A stretch of DNA of 62,038 nt. It comes from Candidatus Thiodiazotropha sp. (ex Epidulcina cf. delphinae) (GTDB taxonomy: Bacteria > Pseudomonadota > Gammaproteobacteria > Chromatiales > Chromatiaceae). Under the pieces are notes generated by a model, which saw only the letters and a list, made by a program, of their open reading frames with translations, was not told the DNA's origin and searched no databases. The DNA lies in the NCBI GenBank assembly GCA_025656455.1, contig JAHXHS010000031.1, forward strand, positions 1-62,038, in the 5' to 3' direction. Made by a program: the position numbers and the translations under genes. Shown piece by piece: positions 9,036 to 17,665 of this stretch (the first letter of the stretch is position 1; each line of letters opens with the position of its first letter).

Positions 9036-10223
9036 TCAGTCTTCAAGCGTCTCCGGGAATACCTTGAACACCCGCGCGCCCACGGCAACCATCGCCAGGG
9101 CAAGCGCAATACCGGCGACGCCCAGGGCGGTCTCTGGAAATGTCGGCGCATAGTCGGCGACCTGACCGTCGAAGAAGCCGCTCTCTATCACCTCTTTACC
9201 AGGAAACAGGGTCATCGGGTAGGCCTGCCCGCCTATCACGATCACATAGATTTGAAAAAAACCACCGATCAGCACCGCGACAGAGGCCGCCACAATGGCC
9301 CAACGCGACTTATCGAAGGCGGGCGAGTAGAGCAGAAACAGTGGCAGGATACTGCCGATGAGAATCTGACCGATCCAGAACATCTGCGTATAGACACCGC
9401 CGTCCAACAGGATGAAACGCTCGATGCCATGATGCTGGCTGACGTAGAGATTGGTGAGGTGTTGCGCCAGGGTGAAATAGAGCACGGCGCCGACGAACAC
9501 ACCCAACAGGTTTTTCAGCCTGGTCAGGCGCAGGTCTCCGATCTCACGATCACCCCAGATATAGGCGGTAATCAGGGTCATGATGAAGAATGCAAGGCCA
9601 TAGCTGAACGACATGATGACAAACATCGGCGCCATAATGGCTGCATCGTAGGCCTCACGAGCCACCAGGAAACCGAAAATGGAGCCTGTGCCGGTGGTCA
9701 GTGCAATGCGCCAGAAGAAGGCGGCGAAACCGACCGGACGATTGTATTTGCCGACACTGCGATCCATCATGGTCCACAGATAGACGCCGACGATGGCAAA
9801 AAAGCCGGTGTAAAGGATCACGTTCCAAGCGAAGATCGACTTGAAATTATATTGCGTCATGGCCACGATCAGGCGATCGGGTCTTCCGAGATCGAGCACC
9901 AATACCATCAAGCCACCCGCCAACAGGCCGATCGCCAACAGACCGGAATAGCGGCCAAGCGGTTTATACAGCGGTCCGCCGAACACGGAACCGATCGAAG
10001 CCACATTCAGCGCCCCGGATGCGGCAACGATCAAAAAGATCGCGAACACATGGGGCAGACCCCAGACCACCTGGTTGGACATGCCCGTCACCCAATGGCC
10101 GTTATGCTCCATGTAGTAGGCAGCGCCCAGACCAATGGCGATAATCGAACCAAGCGTGGCCAGACCCATCCAGAACCGCACGGGAGCGCCACAGTAGAGC
10201 TCACGATAATACATCTTACTCAT
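9036..10223 (-). CDS. dsrP: DsrP, NrfD-type membrane subunit
   Basis: Integral membrane subunit of the DsrMKJOP complex, a member of the NrfD/PsrC quinone-interacting family with about ten hydrophobic segments spread over 395 residues. Together with periplasmic DsrO and DsrJ it is thought to pass electrons between the quinone pool and the cytoplasmic DsrMK/DsrC side. It starts 22 bases after dsrO. There is no signal peptide, as expected for NrfD proteins. A large antisense open frame here is a coding shadow. Confidence 0.96.
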   Translation of the reverse strand: MSKMYYRELYCGAPVRFWMGLATLGSIIAIGLGAAYYMEHNGHWVTGMSNQVVWGLPHVFAIFLIVAASGALNVASIGSVFGGPLYKPLGRYSGLLAIGLLAGGLMVLVLDLGRPDRLIVAMTQYNFKSIFAWNVILYTGFFAIVGVYLWTMMDRSVGKYNRPVGFAAFFWRIALTTGTGSIFGFLVAREAYDAAIMAPMFVIMSFSYGLAFFIMTLITAYIWGDREIGDLRLTRLKNLLGVFVGAVLYFTLAQHLTNLYVSQHHGIERFILLDGGVYTQMFWIGQILIGSILPLFLLYSPAFDKSRWAIVAASVAVLIGGFFQIYVIVIGGQAYPMTLFPGKEVIESGFFDGQVADYAPTFPETALGVAGIALALAMVAVGARVFKVFPETLED

Positions 10224-10245
10224 CTGAATCCAAGCTCCCCACAGG

Positions 10246-10998
10246 TCATAGGTTGAGGTAACGGACGCCGGTATTCAACTCGAGGTCGGCGCGGATCTGT
10301 ACTGAATTATGTGTCTTGAGGACCCGGCTGATTTCACTCTCCGGGTCATTCAAATCACCAAACAGGATCGCAGCGTGACCCTCCTTCTCACAAGCCTCCT
10401 GACAAGCCGTGCGCATCCCGCCGGCATCGATTCGGTGAACGCATAGGGTGCAGGACTCCACGCATCCCTTGCCCCTGGGCGCATTCACGGACTGATCCGA
10501 CAATGCCTCGTGAACGAAGGAGCGCGCCTTGTAAGGGCATGCCATCATGCAGTAACGACATCCGATACAACGATGACGGTCGACAAGCACTACCCCGTCG
10601 ACCCGCTTGAACGAGGCATTGGTCGGGCAGACATCCACGCAGGGCGGATGCTCGCAATGCTGGCACATCATCACCAGACGATTGACATGCCCCGTCTGCT
10701 TATCCTTCAGCTTGACGGGACGAATCCAAACGGCATCGGTGGCAGGCCTGTCATGCCCCTCTAAAGCGTGCTCACTATTGCATGCGTCAACGCAGGCGCT
10801 ACAGCCGTCCGCGCATTTATTGGTGTCGATAACCATGCCCCAGCGATGCTCGCCGGAAGCACCGGCAGTGGCCTTGTCATTCGCCGCAAGCGCATGCAGG
10901 ATCACGCCCGGCGCCAGGGTCAACGCCCCTGCCGCTGCCAAGGTTCCGCCGATGAACTGGCGACGATCCGTACTCGGCGAGTCAGATTTATTGCTCAT
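10246..10998 (-). CDS. dsrO: DsrO, periplasmic ferredoxin subunit
   Basis: Periplasmic iron-sulfur subunit of DsrMKJOP, related to the NrfC/PsrB family. A Tat signal with DRRQFIGG followed by a hydrophobic stretch ends near HALAAND (residue 40). The mature part has several ferredoxin-type motifs: CADGCSACVDAC, CQHCEHPPCVDVC, CIGCRYCMMACP and CVESCTLCVHR. The length is 250 residues. The start overlaps the end of dsrJ by 11 bases, suggesting translational coupling. Confidence 0.96.
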   Translation of the reverse strand: MSNKSDSPSTDRRQFIGGTLAAAGALTLAPGVILHALAANDKATAGASGEHRWGMVIDTNKCADGCSACVDACNSEHALEGHDRPATDAVWIRPVKLKDKQTGHVNRLVMMCQHCEHPPCVDVCPTNASFKRVDGVVLVDRHRCIGCRYCMMACPYKARSFVHEALSDQSVNAPRGKGCVESCTLCVHRIDAGGMRTACQEACEKEGHAAILFGDLNDPESEISRVLKTHNSVQIRADLELNTGVRYLNL

Positions 10999-11467
10999 GA
11001 TCAGTCTCTCCGTCTACCGGCTGGCCGACTGGATGCCTGGGATTCGCATTGAAACGATAACCGAGCGATTCACGCCCAGCGGCGCTGTCAGGCGTCGTTC
11101 GATGACACTGAAAACAGGCGGGACTCACCGCGACGTAACCATGACAGGCCTGGCAGAACTCCCCTTCGTCGGCGACCGATACGGCCTTGCCCGATGCATC
11201 CGTCGAGGCATGACAGTCGATGCACTCCGCCAGACTGTACTCCAGTCCGCGCACCCCGCGCAGAACCGTGTCATCCCTGCCGTGGCGAAGAAAATCCATA
11301 TGGTTGCGGCGCATGACATCGGTCGGCGCCACACAACGTTCCAGCACGGCGGCCTTTGAATTTTCGGTTACATAGGCACTCTCAGCCAGGACCTGCATGG
11401 CGGGCGTCAAAAGCACCGTCAAGAGGAGGATGAGACGCCTGTTGCTGATGAGAGAACTACGCATCAC
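10988..11467 (-). CDS. dsrJ: DsrJ, triheme cytochrome c
   Basis: Membrane-anchored periplasmic cytochrome c of DsrMKJOP. After an N-terminal hydrophobic segment (LILLLTVLLTPAMQVLA) the 159-residue protein has exactly three heme-binding sites: CIDCH, CQACH and CFQCH. This is characteristic of DsrJ; in A. vinosum one of the hemes has unusual His/Met and His/Cys ligation. It follows dsrL by 5 bases and overlaps dsrO. Confidence 0.96.
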   Translation of the reverse strand: MMRSSLISNRRLILLLTVLLTPAMQVLAESAYVTENSKAAVLERCVAPTDVMRRNHMDFLRHGRDDTVLRGVRGLEYSLAECIDCHASTDASGKAVSVADEGEFCQACHGYVAVSPACFQCHRTTPDSAAGRESLGYRFNANPRHPVGQPVDGETDHEQ

Positions 11468-11472
11468 AGCTC

Positions 11473-13419
11473 CTATTCACCTAACCCCATCTGGATATAA
11501 CCCGTCGGACAGACATCGGTGCAGACGTGACAACCAATGCACTTGTTGTAATCAGTATCCACATAACGGCCGGTGGTCGACTCATTGCGTTTGACACGGA
11601 ACACGGCATCCTGCGGACAAAAGATGATGCAATTGTCACACTCAAAGCACATACCGCAGCTCATGCAGCGCTTGGCCTCCTCCTGAACCTGTTCATCATT
11701 CAGTCCGGCCATACGCTCCTTGAAGTGGTGCAGCACTTCATCGGCTGAAGGCACATCTTCCGAGCGAAGCAGGCGCGGAGTAAACGAAAAGTGGCCGAGG
11801 AACAGGTCATCAGCAGGAATCACCTCCTGGTGAGAACGATCTTCATAGTTGTGAATGGCAAACTTTGCCGATGCGGTGCCACGCAGATCGTCATGGCCTT
11901 TATCAAACGGCTCCGGCTCCAGGTGGACTTCCTTCAGTTTGCTCAGCAGGTCGAAGTGATGCACATCCACTTTCGGACGCTTGGCTAGCTTTTTATCACT
12001 GAGGTAGGCATTGATGCTCTCACAGGCTACGGACGCCTGACCGATAGCCGTGGTGAGCAGATGCGGACGTATGATATCGCCTGCCACGAAGTGGCCCGGC
12101 TTGCCCGGCACTTGGTAGAACTTGTCGGCATCGATCAGGCTGCGGTCATTGGCCAGATCGTCCAGACCCTCCATGTCACCGCCCTGGCCGATGGCGGAGA
12201 CGATGAGGTCCGCCTCAAGAATACGTTCGGTGCCTTCGGTCGGGATCGGGGTCATGCCCTCCATGGTGCAGTCGCAAACCTTGAGGCCGGTGGCGCGGCC
12301 GTCCGCGCCCAGGATCACCTCCAGGGGCATCACCCCGTCGAGAATTTCACAACCCTCATGCAAGGCGTCGTGTATCTCGTGCTCCGCGGCGAACATCTTG
12401 TCCTTGGTGAACAGAGAGGTCAGGGTCGCCGCGGTAGGCTTTGCGGCGGCGGCCAGCGCATCATCATGATTGACGGCCGTGTCACGCACCACATCCTCGG
12501 GGTTGCCCGCTGCCTCATTACAACCGAGACGCCGGGCGACGGATATGACGTCGATGGAGGTATCGCCACCACCGATACAGACGACCTTCTGCCCCGTCAC
12601 CTTCATCCGGCCTTCGTTGAAGGCCTTCAGGAATGCCACGCCGGAGACGCAGTTGGATGTGCCTTCCCAGCCGTCAACCGGCAAGCCACGGCCATTCTGG
12701 CAACCCAATGCCCAGAGTACGGCGTCGTATGCTTTATCGATATCGGCGACAGGAAAATCAACGCCGACCTTGACACCCGTCTTGGTCTCCACGCCCATAT
12801 CGAGAATACGTTGGATTTCCGCCTGTAACTTGTCACGCGGAATACGATAGTTAGGTATGCCATAACGCATCATGCCACCAAGCTCGGGATCTTTCTCGAA
12901 CACGGTGACGCCATGCCCCATTCGACGCAGTTGGAAGGCAGCAGCCATACCGGCCGGTCCACCACCAATAACAGCCACCTTCTTCCCTGTATCCGCACCG
13001 GCTGTGAATTTGTAGCCTTTCTCAATGGCGATATCGCCAATGTACTGCTCGACGGCGTTGATACCGACGAAATCCTCGACTTCGTTTCGGTTACAGCCAT
13101 CCTGGCAAGGCGCGGGGCAGACACGCCCCATCATGGAGGGAAAAGGGTTGGCTTCAACCGCGCGCTCGAAAGCATACTGTTGCCAGTCCAGCCCCTCAGC
13201 GGGCTTCTCCTCTTCACGTACGATTGCCAACCAGCCGCGGATATCGTGACCGGATGGGCAACTGCCCTGACAGGGCGGTGTACGGTTGATGTAGGTCGGG
13301 CATTTGTGAGAGGTATCTTCTTGGAAGATCATATCACCCCAAGCATCCCACTCAGTGTCACCTTCATCATAACGACGCCAGGTAATCTGTTTTTTCATCG
13401 CTTCACTAGGAGTTGCCAT
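11473..13419 (-). CDS. dsrL: DsrL, NAD(P)H-dependent flavoprotein oxidoreductase
   Basis: Cytoplasmic iron-sulfur flavoprotein related to the small subunit of glutamate synthase. It is essential for oxidation of stored sulfur in A. vinosum and is believed to move electrons from DsrAB to NAD+. The N-terminus has cysteine motifs (PPCQGSCPSG, CPAPCQDGCNR). FAD and NAD(P) sites lie at VIGGGPAGMAAAF near residue 150 and CIGGGDTSIDV near residue 285. A C-terminal ferredoxin domain has CMSCGMCFECDNC and CIGCHVCTDVCP. At 648 residues it has the usual length. It is separated from dsrK by about 320 bases holding a mobile element, which is unusual. Confidence 0.96.
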   Translation of the reverse strand: MATPSEAMKKQITWRRYDEGDTEWDAWGDMIFQEDTSHKCPTYINRTPPCQGSCPSGHDIRGWLAIVREEEKPAEGLDWQQYAFERAVEANPFPSMMGRVCPAPCQDGCNRNEVEDFVGINAVEQYIGDIAIEKGYKFTAGADTGKKVAVIGGGPAGMAAAFQLRRMGHGVTVFEKDPELGGMMRYGIPNYRIPRDKLQAEIQRILDMGVETKTGVKVGVDFPVADIDKAYDAVLWALGCQNGRGLPVDGWEGTSNCVSGVAFLKAFNEGRMKVTGQKVVCIGGGDTSIDVISVARRLGCNEAAGNPEDVVRDTAVNHDDALAAAAKPTAATLTSLFTKDKMFAAEHEIHDALHEGCEILDGVMPLEVILGADGRATGLKVCDCTMEGMTPIPTEGTERILEADLIVSAIGQGGDMEGLDDLANDRSLIDADKFYQVPGKPGHFVAGDIIRPHLLTTAIGQASVACESINAYLSDKKLAKRPKVDVHHFDLLSKLKEVHLEPEPFDKGHDDLRGTASAKFAIHNYEDRSHQEVIPADDLFLGHFSFTPRLLRSEDVPSADEVLHHFKERMAGLNDEQVQEEAKRCMSCGMCFECDNCIIFCPQDAVFRVKRNESTTGRYVDTDYNKCIGCHVCTDVCPTGYIQMGLGE

Positions 13420-13485
13420 TCTCAGTCTCCTCTCGGTACTTGTCTTGGTCGTGCCCTACCTACGGTAGGAGTCATTGTTTGCGCT

Positions 13486-13729
13486 AGCCCGCATTTCTCA
13501 CCAGGATTTGGATTTTTGGGGCAAGCCGGCGAAGAAGGTTGAACGATTAGCCGCCGAAGCATAGCCGTCGCTATGGTTCAAGGCTAATCGTTCAAGATTC
13601 GAAGCCGGCTTGTTCCAAAAACCAAATAGGACAGGGTGTAAATGTACTACCATCATTTTTCGAAGCCTAGCCGGTTAAATTTCATCATGTTATCCGTTCA
13701 TCCGGTCCGCCTGGTGAGAAATGCGGGCT
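13486..13729. mobile_element. Palindromic MITE-like element inside the dsr operon
   Basis: A 244-bp non-coding element lies in the dsrK-dsrL gap. Its ends are perfect 20-bp inverted repeats, beginning AGCCCGCATTTCTCACC at 13486 and ending with the complement at 13729. The interior is also imperfectly palindromic: 'caagccggcgaag...gaacgattagcc' pairs with 'ggctaatcgttcaa...gaagccggcttg'. It encodes no protein. No clear target duplication is visible. It may form a large hairpin in the dsr transcript upstream of dsrLJOPNRS. Confidence 0.85.
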
Positions 13730-13742
13730 GGTTATCGAAATA

Positions 13743-15281
13743 CTATTCGTCATCATCTTCGCCATAACCCGGCGCTGCTTCCGGTGGTGTCTTCCTGTTC
13801 ATCACAATCGCATTACTCACCAGTTGATGAACGCTGACGATCTGGAACATATCCATGCCGTAGTAGGGAAACACTTTCGTGAACTGGCTTTTGCAGATCG
13901 CGCAGATGGCCGCAAGATGGGTAACGCCCTTCTCTTCCATGACGTTTTTGAAGGCGGACATGCGCGGTTTCGCCCCCTTCACCCGAACCTCCATCAGGTC
14001 ATCTGTCAGCAGGCCGCCGCCGCCACCACAGCAGAAGGTGCGTTCATGGATGGTGTCCCACTCCATGTCGTGATAGTTGTTGACCACCGCCTTGATGACC
14101 TGGCGGGGTATCTCGAACTGGCCGCCTGGTTCGTCACCCATGCGTGACGCGCGCGCCACGTTGCACGAGTCGTGAAAGGTGATCGACATCTCATCGTTTT
14201 CCGATTTGTCGAACTCCAGTGCGCCCTGCTCGATTTCGTTCAAGGTGAATTCGCAGATATGCTGAGGCACCGGATAGTCGGGATCGAGAAAATCGAACGG
14301 GCCCGCCAGGGTATTGAGAAAACTGTAGGCGATGCGCCAGGCATGTCCGCACTCACCGAAGACGATGCGTTTTACCCCCAGCTCCAGGGCTGCCTCGCGG
14401 ATGCGCAGGGATATCCGGCGCATGTTCTCGTAGCTGCCGATGAACATACCGAAATTGCCCGCCTCCGAGGCCTTGGTGCTCAAGGTCCAGCTGACACCCG
14501 CTTCATGGAAAACCTTGCCGTAGCCGATCAGTCCGTCAACGTGAGGTTCGGCGAAAAAGTCCGCCGATGGCGTGACCAGCAGGATATCCGCACCCTTCAC
14601 ATCCAACGGGTATTTGACAGCGACTTCCGTTTCCTCATAGACATCCTCTTCCAGGCCTTCCAAGGTATCGACAATGGCGGGACCGGGCAGGCCGAGATTA
14701 TTGCCTATCTTATGCACCTTGCCGATGATCTCATTGCAGTACTTCTGTCCCACCCCGATGGAATCGAGAATTTCCCGGGCCGCCATGGAGATCTCCGCGG
14801 TATCGATACCGTAGGGGCAGAAGACCGAGCAGCGACGGCACTGGGAACACTGGTGGAAGTAGCTGTACCAGTCATCGATGATCTCTTCACTGAGATCGAC
14901 CGCGCCGACCAGCTTGGGAAAATATTTACCGGCAAAGGTGAAGTAGCGACGATAGACCTTGCGCAGCAGGTCCTGACGGCCCACCGGCATGTTCTTGGGA
15001 TCCTGGGTTCCCAGGAAGTAGTGACACTTGTCGGTGCAGGATCCGCATTTCACGCACGCATCCATGAATACCTGGAAGGAGCGATAGCGGCTCAGCAGGT
15101 CTCCCATCTTATCGATGGCGACCTCTTTCCAGTTTTCAACCTTCTCACCGGGGAAACCCAACGCCTCCTGATGCTCAGGTTTAGCCACGAAGCAGGTAAT
15201 ATGCTCCATGGTGCCTTCAACCAGATCGGGAACCTCGATATATTCACTCAGTTTCGGCGTTTCGAATTCAGCTTTAGCCAT
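13743..15281 (-). CDS. dsrK: DsrK, HdrD-like catalytic subunit
   Basis: Iron-sulfur subunit of DsrMKJOP on the cytoplasmic side, related to heterodisulfide reductase HdrD; it is thought to act on the DsrC trisulfide or disulfide. It has two [4Fe-4S] motifs (CVKCGSCTDKC near residue 75 and CSQCRRCSVFCP near residue 145). Two Cys-rich CCG-type regions follow (GECGHAWR, DSCNVARAS, and FCCGGGGGLL near residue 415) for the non-cubane cluster site. The 512 residues fit the family. It follows dsrM by 28 bases. Confidence 0.96.
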   Translation of the reverse strand: MAKAEFETPKLSEYIEVPDLVEGTMEHITCFVAKPEHQEALGFPGEKVENWKEVAIDKMGDLLSRYRSFQVFMDACVKCGSCTDKCHYFLGTQDPKNMPVGRQDLLRKVYRRYFTFAGKYFPKLVGAVDLSEEIIDDWYSYFHQCSQCRRCSVFCPYGIDTAEISMAAREILDSIGVGQKYCNEIIGKVHKIGNNLGLPGPAIVDTLEGLEEDVYEETEVAVKYPLDVKGADILLVTPSADFFAEPHVDGLIGYGKVFHEAGVSWTLSTKASEAGNFGMFIGSYENMRRISLRIREAALELGVKRIVFGECGHAWRIAYSFLNTLAGPFDFLDPDYPVPQHICEFTLNEIEQGALEFDKSENDEMSITFHDSCNVARASRMGDEPGGQFEIPRQVIKAVVNNYHDMEWDTIHERTFCCGGGGGLLTDDLMEVRVKGAKPRMSAFKNVMEEKGVTHLAAICAICKSQFTKVFPYYGMDMFQIVSVHQLVSNAIVMNRKTPPEAAPGYGEDDDE

Positions 15282-15309
15282 TTGTAGCCCTCATCGGCCA
15301 AGCGATTGA

Positions 15310-16032
15310 TCAGGAATCTTCAAGTTTTCTAGCCCATTCGACCAAATGGCGCCTCTCTCGAGGATCGTCCACTTGGTTGCGGGTCGGGCTGAAAAAGATA
15401 CCGGGTATGTGCAATAACTTACTGACAGGCAGCAGTAGCATCAGCACGGCAACCATTGTCAGGTGCGCTAACAGGATTGGATCCATCGGCAGATCACCAC
15501 CACTGAAGGTCCAGAAACCTGTAAAAAATTGTTTGACTGCCACCACATCGGTGTGAATGACAAAGGTCATCGTGGCGCCGCTCACACTGATAAAGAGCAG
15601 CAGCAGCAGCCATAAATAATCAGAAGGTGAAGAGATGTAGCGGACGCGATCAACAAAAATTCTTCGGATCAGCAATCCGACGAGACCGGCCACCATGGCA
15701 AAGGCTGCATACTTACCAAAGGGTTGTACCAACTGAATGGGCAGCCAGACCGGGTCGATGAAGTAACGCAGATGACGCAATAGGACCAGCGACAGCCCGA
15801 AGTGGAACAGCCAGGAGAATATCCAGGTCCACTTGGTGCTCTTGAAAAGACTTTCGAAGAACACCACTTCACGGAACATGCGCAACACGACACCGAATCG
15901 TGTAACCGGCGCCGGTGTGGTCGGAATCTTCAACGGTGCAGGCGTCTTGGCGTACTGGGCAATCTTTCTTGCCAAGCCAAGAACCAGAACGATGGTCGCT
16001 ACGATAAACAGCAACGCGTAGGCTGATGACAT
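15310..16032 (-). CDS. dsrM: DsrM, heme b membrane subunit
   Basis: Integral membrane cytochrome b subunit of DsrMKJOP, of the NarI-like family, which exchanges electrons with quinones. The 240-residue protein has about five hydrophobic segments, starting with a membrane span at residues 3-22 (YALLFIVATIVLVLG). Histidines in the helices at FHFGLSLVLLRHLR and near FVIHTD/LHIPG are candidate heme ligands. It lies between dsrC and dsrK, as expected. Confidence 0.95.
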   Translation of the reverse strand: MSSAYALLFIVATIVLVLGLARKIAQYAKTPAPLKIPTTPAPVTRFGVVLRMFREVVFFESLFKSTKWTWIFSWLFHFGLSLVLLRHLRYFIDPVWLPIQLVQPFGKYAAFAMVAGLVGLLIRRIFVDRVRYISSPSDYLWLLLLLFISVSGATMTFVIHTDVVAVKQFFTGFWTFSGGDLPMDPILLAHLTMVAVLMLLLPVSKLLHIPGIFFSPTRNQVDDPRERRHLVEWARKLEDS

Positions 16033-16107
16033 GTTCCTGCGTTCCTCAAATGATGACCGGATAACCGATGGGCGGTTAGATCAACCACCCACCGGATGCA
16101 CGATTGT

Positions 16108-16440
16108 TTAGATACAACCCGTCGGCTTCGGCAGACCGGCAAAACGGCATGCCTGCTTGCCCGGCCCATAGGGAAACAGGGCATAGAGGTATTTGGAGTT
16201 ACCCTTTTCCTTACCCAGTCTCTTACCGACAGCCTTGGTGAGGACGCGCACCGCGGGAGCGATCTGGTACTCTTCATAGTACTCACGCAGGAAGTTGATG
16301 ATTTCCCAGTGCTCATCGGTCAGTTCCAGGTCGTCTTCCTTGGCCATTTCCTCGGCAACAGCAGGTTCCCACTCGCCCAGGTTGGTCAGGTAGCCCTCTT
16401 CATCAGTTTCGAAGGTCTTGCCATTTGCTTCGATAGCCAT
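16108..16440 (-). CDS. dsrC: DsrC, sulfur carrier with both Cys
   Basis: Small cytoplasmic sulfur-carrier protein, substrate of DsrAB and partner of DsrEFH and DsrMK. The chosen start MAIEANGKTF (16440) has a GAGAG-type ribosome-binding site and gives 110 residues, the normal size; a longer upstream frame is not needed. The flexible C-terminus KQACRFAGLPKPTGCI carries both conserved cysteines, ten residues apart, with the penultimate Cys characteristic of true DsrC. In A. vinosum DsrC also binds DNA upstream of dsrA. A cysteine-free paralogue is encoded at 22389. Confidence 0.97.
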   Translation of the reverse strand: MAIEANGKTFETDEEGYLTNLGEWEPAVAEEMAKEDDLELTDEHWEIINFLREYYEEYQIAPAVRVLTKAVGKRLGKEKGNSKYLYALFPYGPGKQACRFAGLPKPTGCI

Positions 16441-16483
16441 ATTTTCTCTCCAGATAGCGTTGTAAAGTTGTTCAATAAACCAA

Positions 16484-16795
16484 TCAGACCCAAGCCTGCA
16501 CTTTGTCATTCTCAGCAGCGAGGGTGACAAATTTGGCGTAGTCCACGATTTCGATGCCATCGACGACTTTGTCTTCAGAGACGCCGCGCGCCTTGAGATC
16601 CGGTCCCAATACGTAAAAGTTCACGCCGTTTTTAGCAGTGACTTTTTCGGCAACCGTCGTGCCTTTGATGGCGCCATAGATACCGTCTTCGTACAACAGC
16701 ACGGAACTGCCCGCTTTGGCATACGCCAAACAGCTCTCCATGGAAGACTTCTCAAAAGGTGACTTATTGACGGTGTGTAAAGTACTCATGCTCAT
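16484..16795 (-). CDS. dsrH: DsrH, sulfur relay subunit
   Basis: Subunit of the DsrEFH hexamer, homologous to TusB of the tRNA thiolation relay. The 103-residue protein begins MSMSTLHTVNKSPF; a start at the second Met (16789) gives better spacing from GGAG and is equally likely. One Cys lies in SMESCLAYAK near residue 20. DsrEFH passes persulfide sulfur to DsrC, whose gene follows 43 bases downstream. Confidence 0.94.
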   Translation of the reverse strand: MSMSTLHTVNKSPFEKSSMESCLAYAKAGSSVLLYEDGIYGAIKGTTVAEKVTAKNGVNFYVLGPDLKARGVSEDKVVDGIEIVDYAKFVTLAAENDKVQAWV

Positions 16796-16804
16796 AACTC
16801 CGAC

Positions 16805-17215
16805 TTAGAAACTGAATATGACGTCTTGTTGCTCCAAGATGTCCGCGAGTTCCGCGCGGCTCACCAGGCGAATGGACGCTTTCTCAGCCCAATCATCGTC
16901 TTCATCCTCATAAGTCAGCGGCATCAGATCCTCGAGGGTCAGACCACGTTCTTCAAGCGACTCCTTCTCGACGAAAAGCTTGGTCACGTCGTAATCGCCG
17001 AGCGCCTGATAGGTGGGTGAAAAATTCTTCATATCCACCTCAGAGGTATCCTGCCCCTTGATCAGTTGATAAACACCGTCATCCATAAAGGCCAGACTGA
17101 CATCCTGATCAAACGCCGCTCCGATCAACACCACTTCCAGCGACTCCCACGCATAGATGGTGCCGTAGGGAGCGCGGCGGTTGATGTACATGAATTTCTT
17201 GATCTGTTCAGACAT
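16805..17215 (-). CDS. dsrF: DsrF, sulfur relay subunit
   Basis: Subunit of DsrEFH, homologous to TusC. The ATG at 17215 (MSEQIKKFMYINRR) follows GAGG at a good distance and is preferred over the TTG two codons upstream. It encodes about 136 residues of the DsrE/F fold with no cysteine, and its acidic segment YEDEDDDWAEK near residue 105 is typical of the family. It lies 15 bases after dsrE and 9 bases before dsrH. Confidence 0.94.
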   Translation of the reverse strand: MSEQIKKFMYINRRAPYGTIYAWESLEVVLIGAAFDQDVSLAFMDDGVYQLIKGQDTSEVDMKNFSPTYQALGDYDVTKLFVEKESLEERGLTLEDLMPLTYEDEDDDWAEKASIRLVSRAELADILEQQDVIFSF

Positions 17216-17230
17216 GCTCAACCTCTATGC

Positions 17231-17623
17231 TTAGTCACCGAAAACCACCAGCCGATCCGACTGGATGCCCGCCTCGACCAATTGACCGAGACCGGAGATG
17301 CGAAAACCGTCGGCGATGTTCTGCGCACTCTTGCCGTTGCGCTTCATCTCGCCTTCGTCGACGATCCCCCGACGTTGCGCGGCCGCCACGCAGACCACCA
17401 GATCGAGATCGTGTTTTTTCCCCAGTTCCGACCAGCGATTGACGATATTGCGGTCGTCCTGTGGCGGCGTCGTGAGACTGGTGCCGTTGTTCACCCCGTC
17501 GTGATAGAAGAAGACACGCATGATTTCATGCCCTGCCTCCAACACCGCTTTAGTGAACTGGTATGCCGAATCCGCCGCTTGATGCTGATACGGACCCTCG
17601 TTTACCTGAATAGCGAATTTCAT
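17231..17623 (-). CDS. dsrE: DsrE, sulfur-binding relay subunit
   Basis: Active subunit of DsrEFH, homologous to TusD. The 130-residue protein carries the conserved sulfur-binding Cys in LDLVVCVAAAQRRG near residue 78, the residue that is persulfidated in A. vinosum DsrE. A ribosome-binding site (AGGAAG) precedes the ATG. It follows dsrB by 42 bases. Confidence 0.95.
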   Translation of the reverse strand: MKFAIQVNEGPYQHQAADSAYQFTKAVLEAGHEIMRVFFYHDGVNNGTSLTTPPQDDRNIVNRWSELGKKHDLDLVVCVAAAQRRGIVDEGEMKRNGKSAQNIADGFRISGLGQLVEAGIQSDRLVVFGD

Positions 17624-17665
17624 CTGTTGGATCTTCCTGTAAATTGCCTTGACGTAGTCCGGTCC

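Noticed and set aside
9033..10256. Long plus-strand open frame of about 400 codons
   Set aside because: It lies antisense to dsrP. Its composition (many His, Gln, Asp) is typical of a shadow frame of a membrane protein gene.
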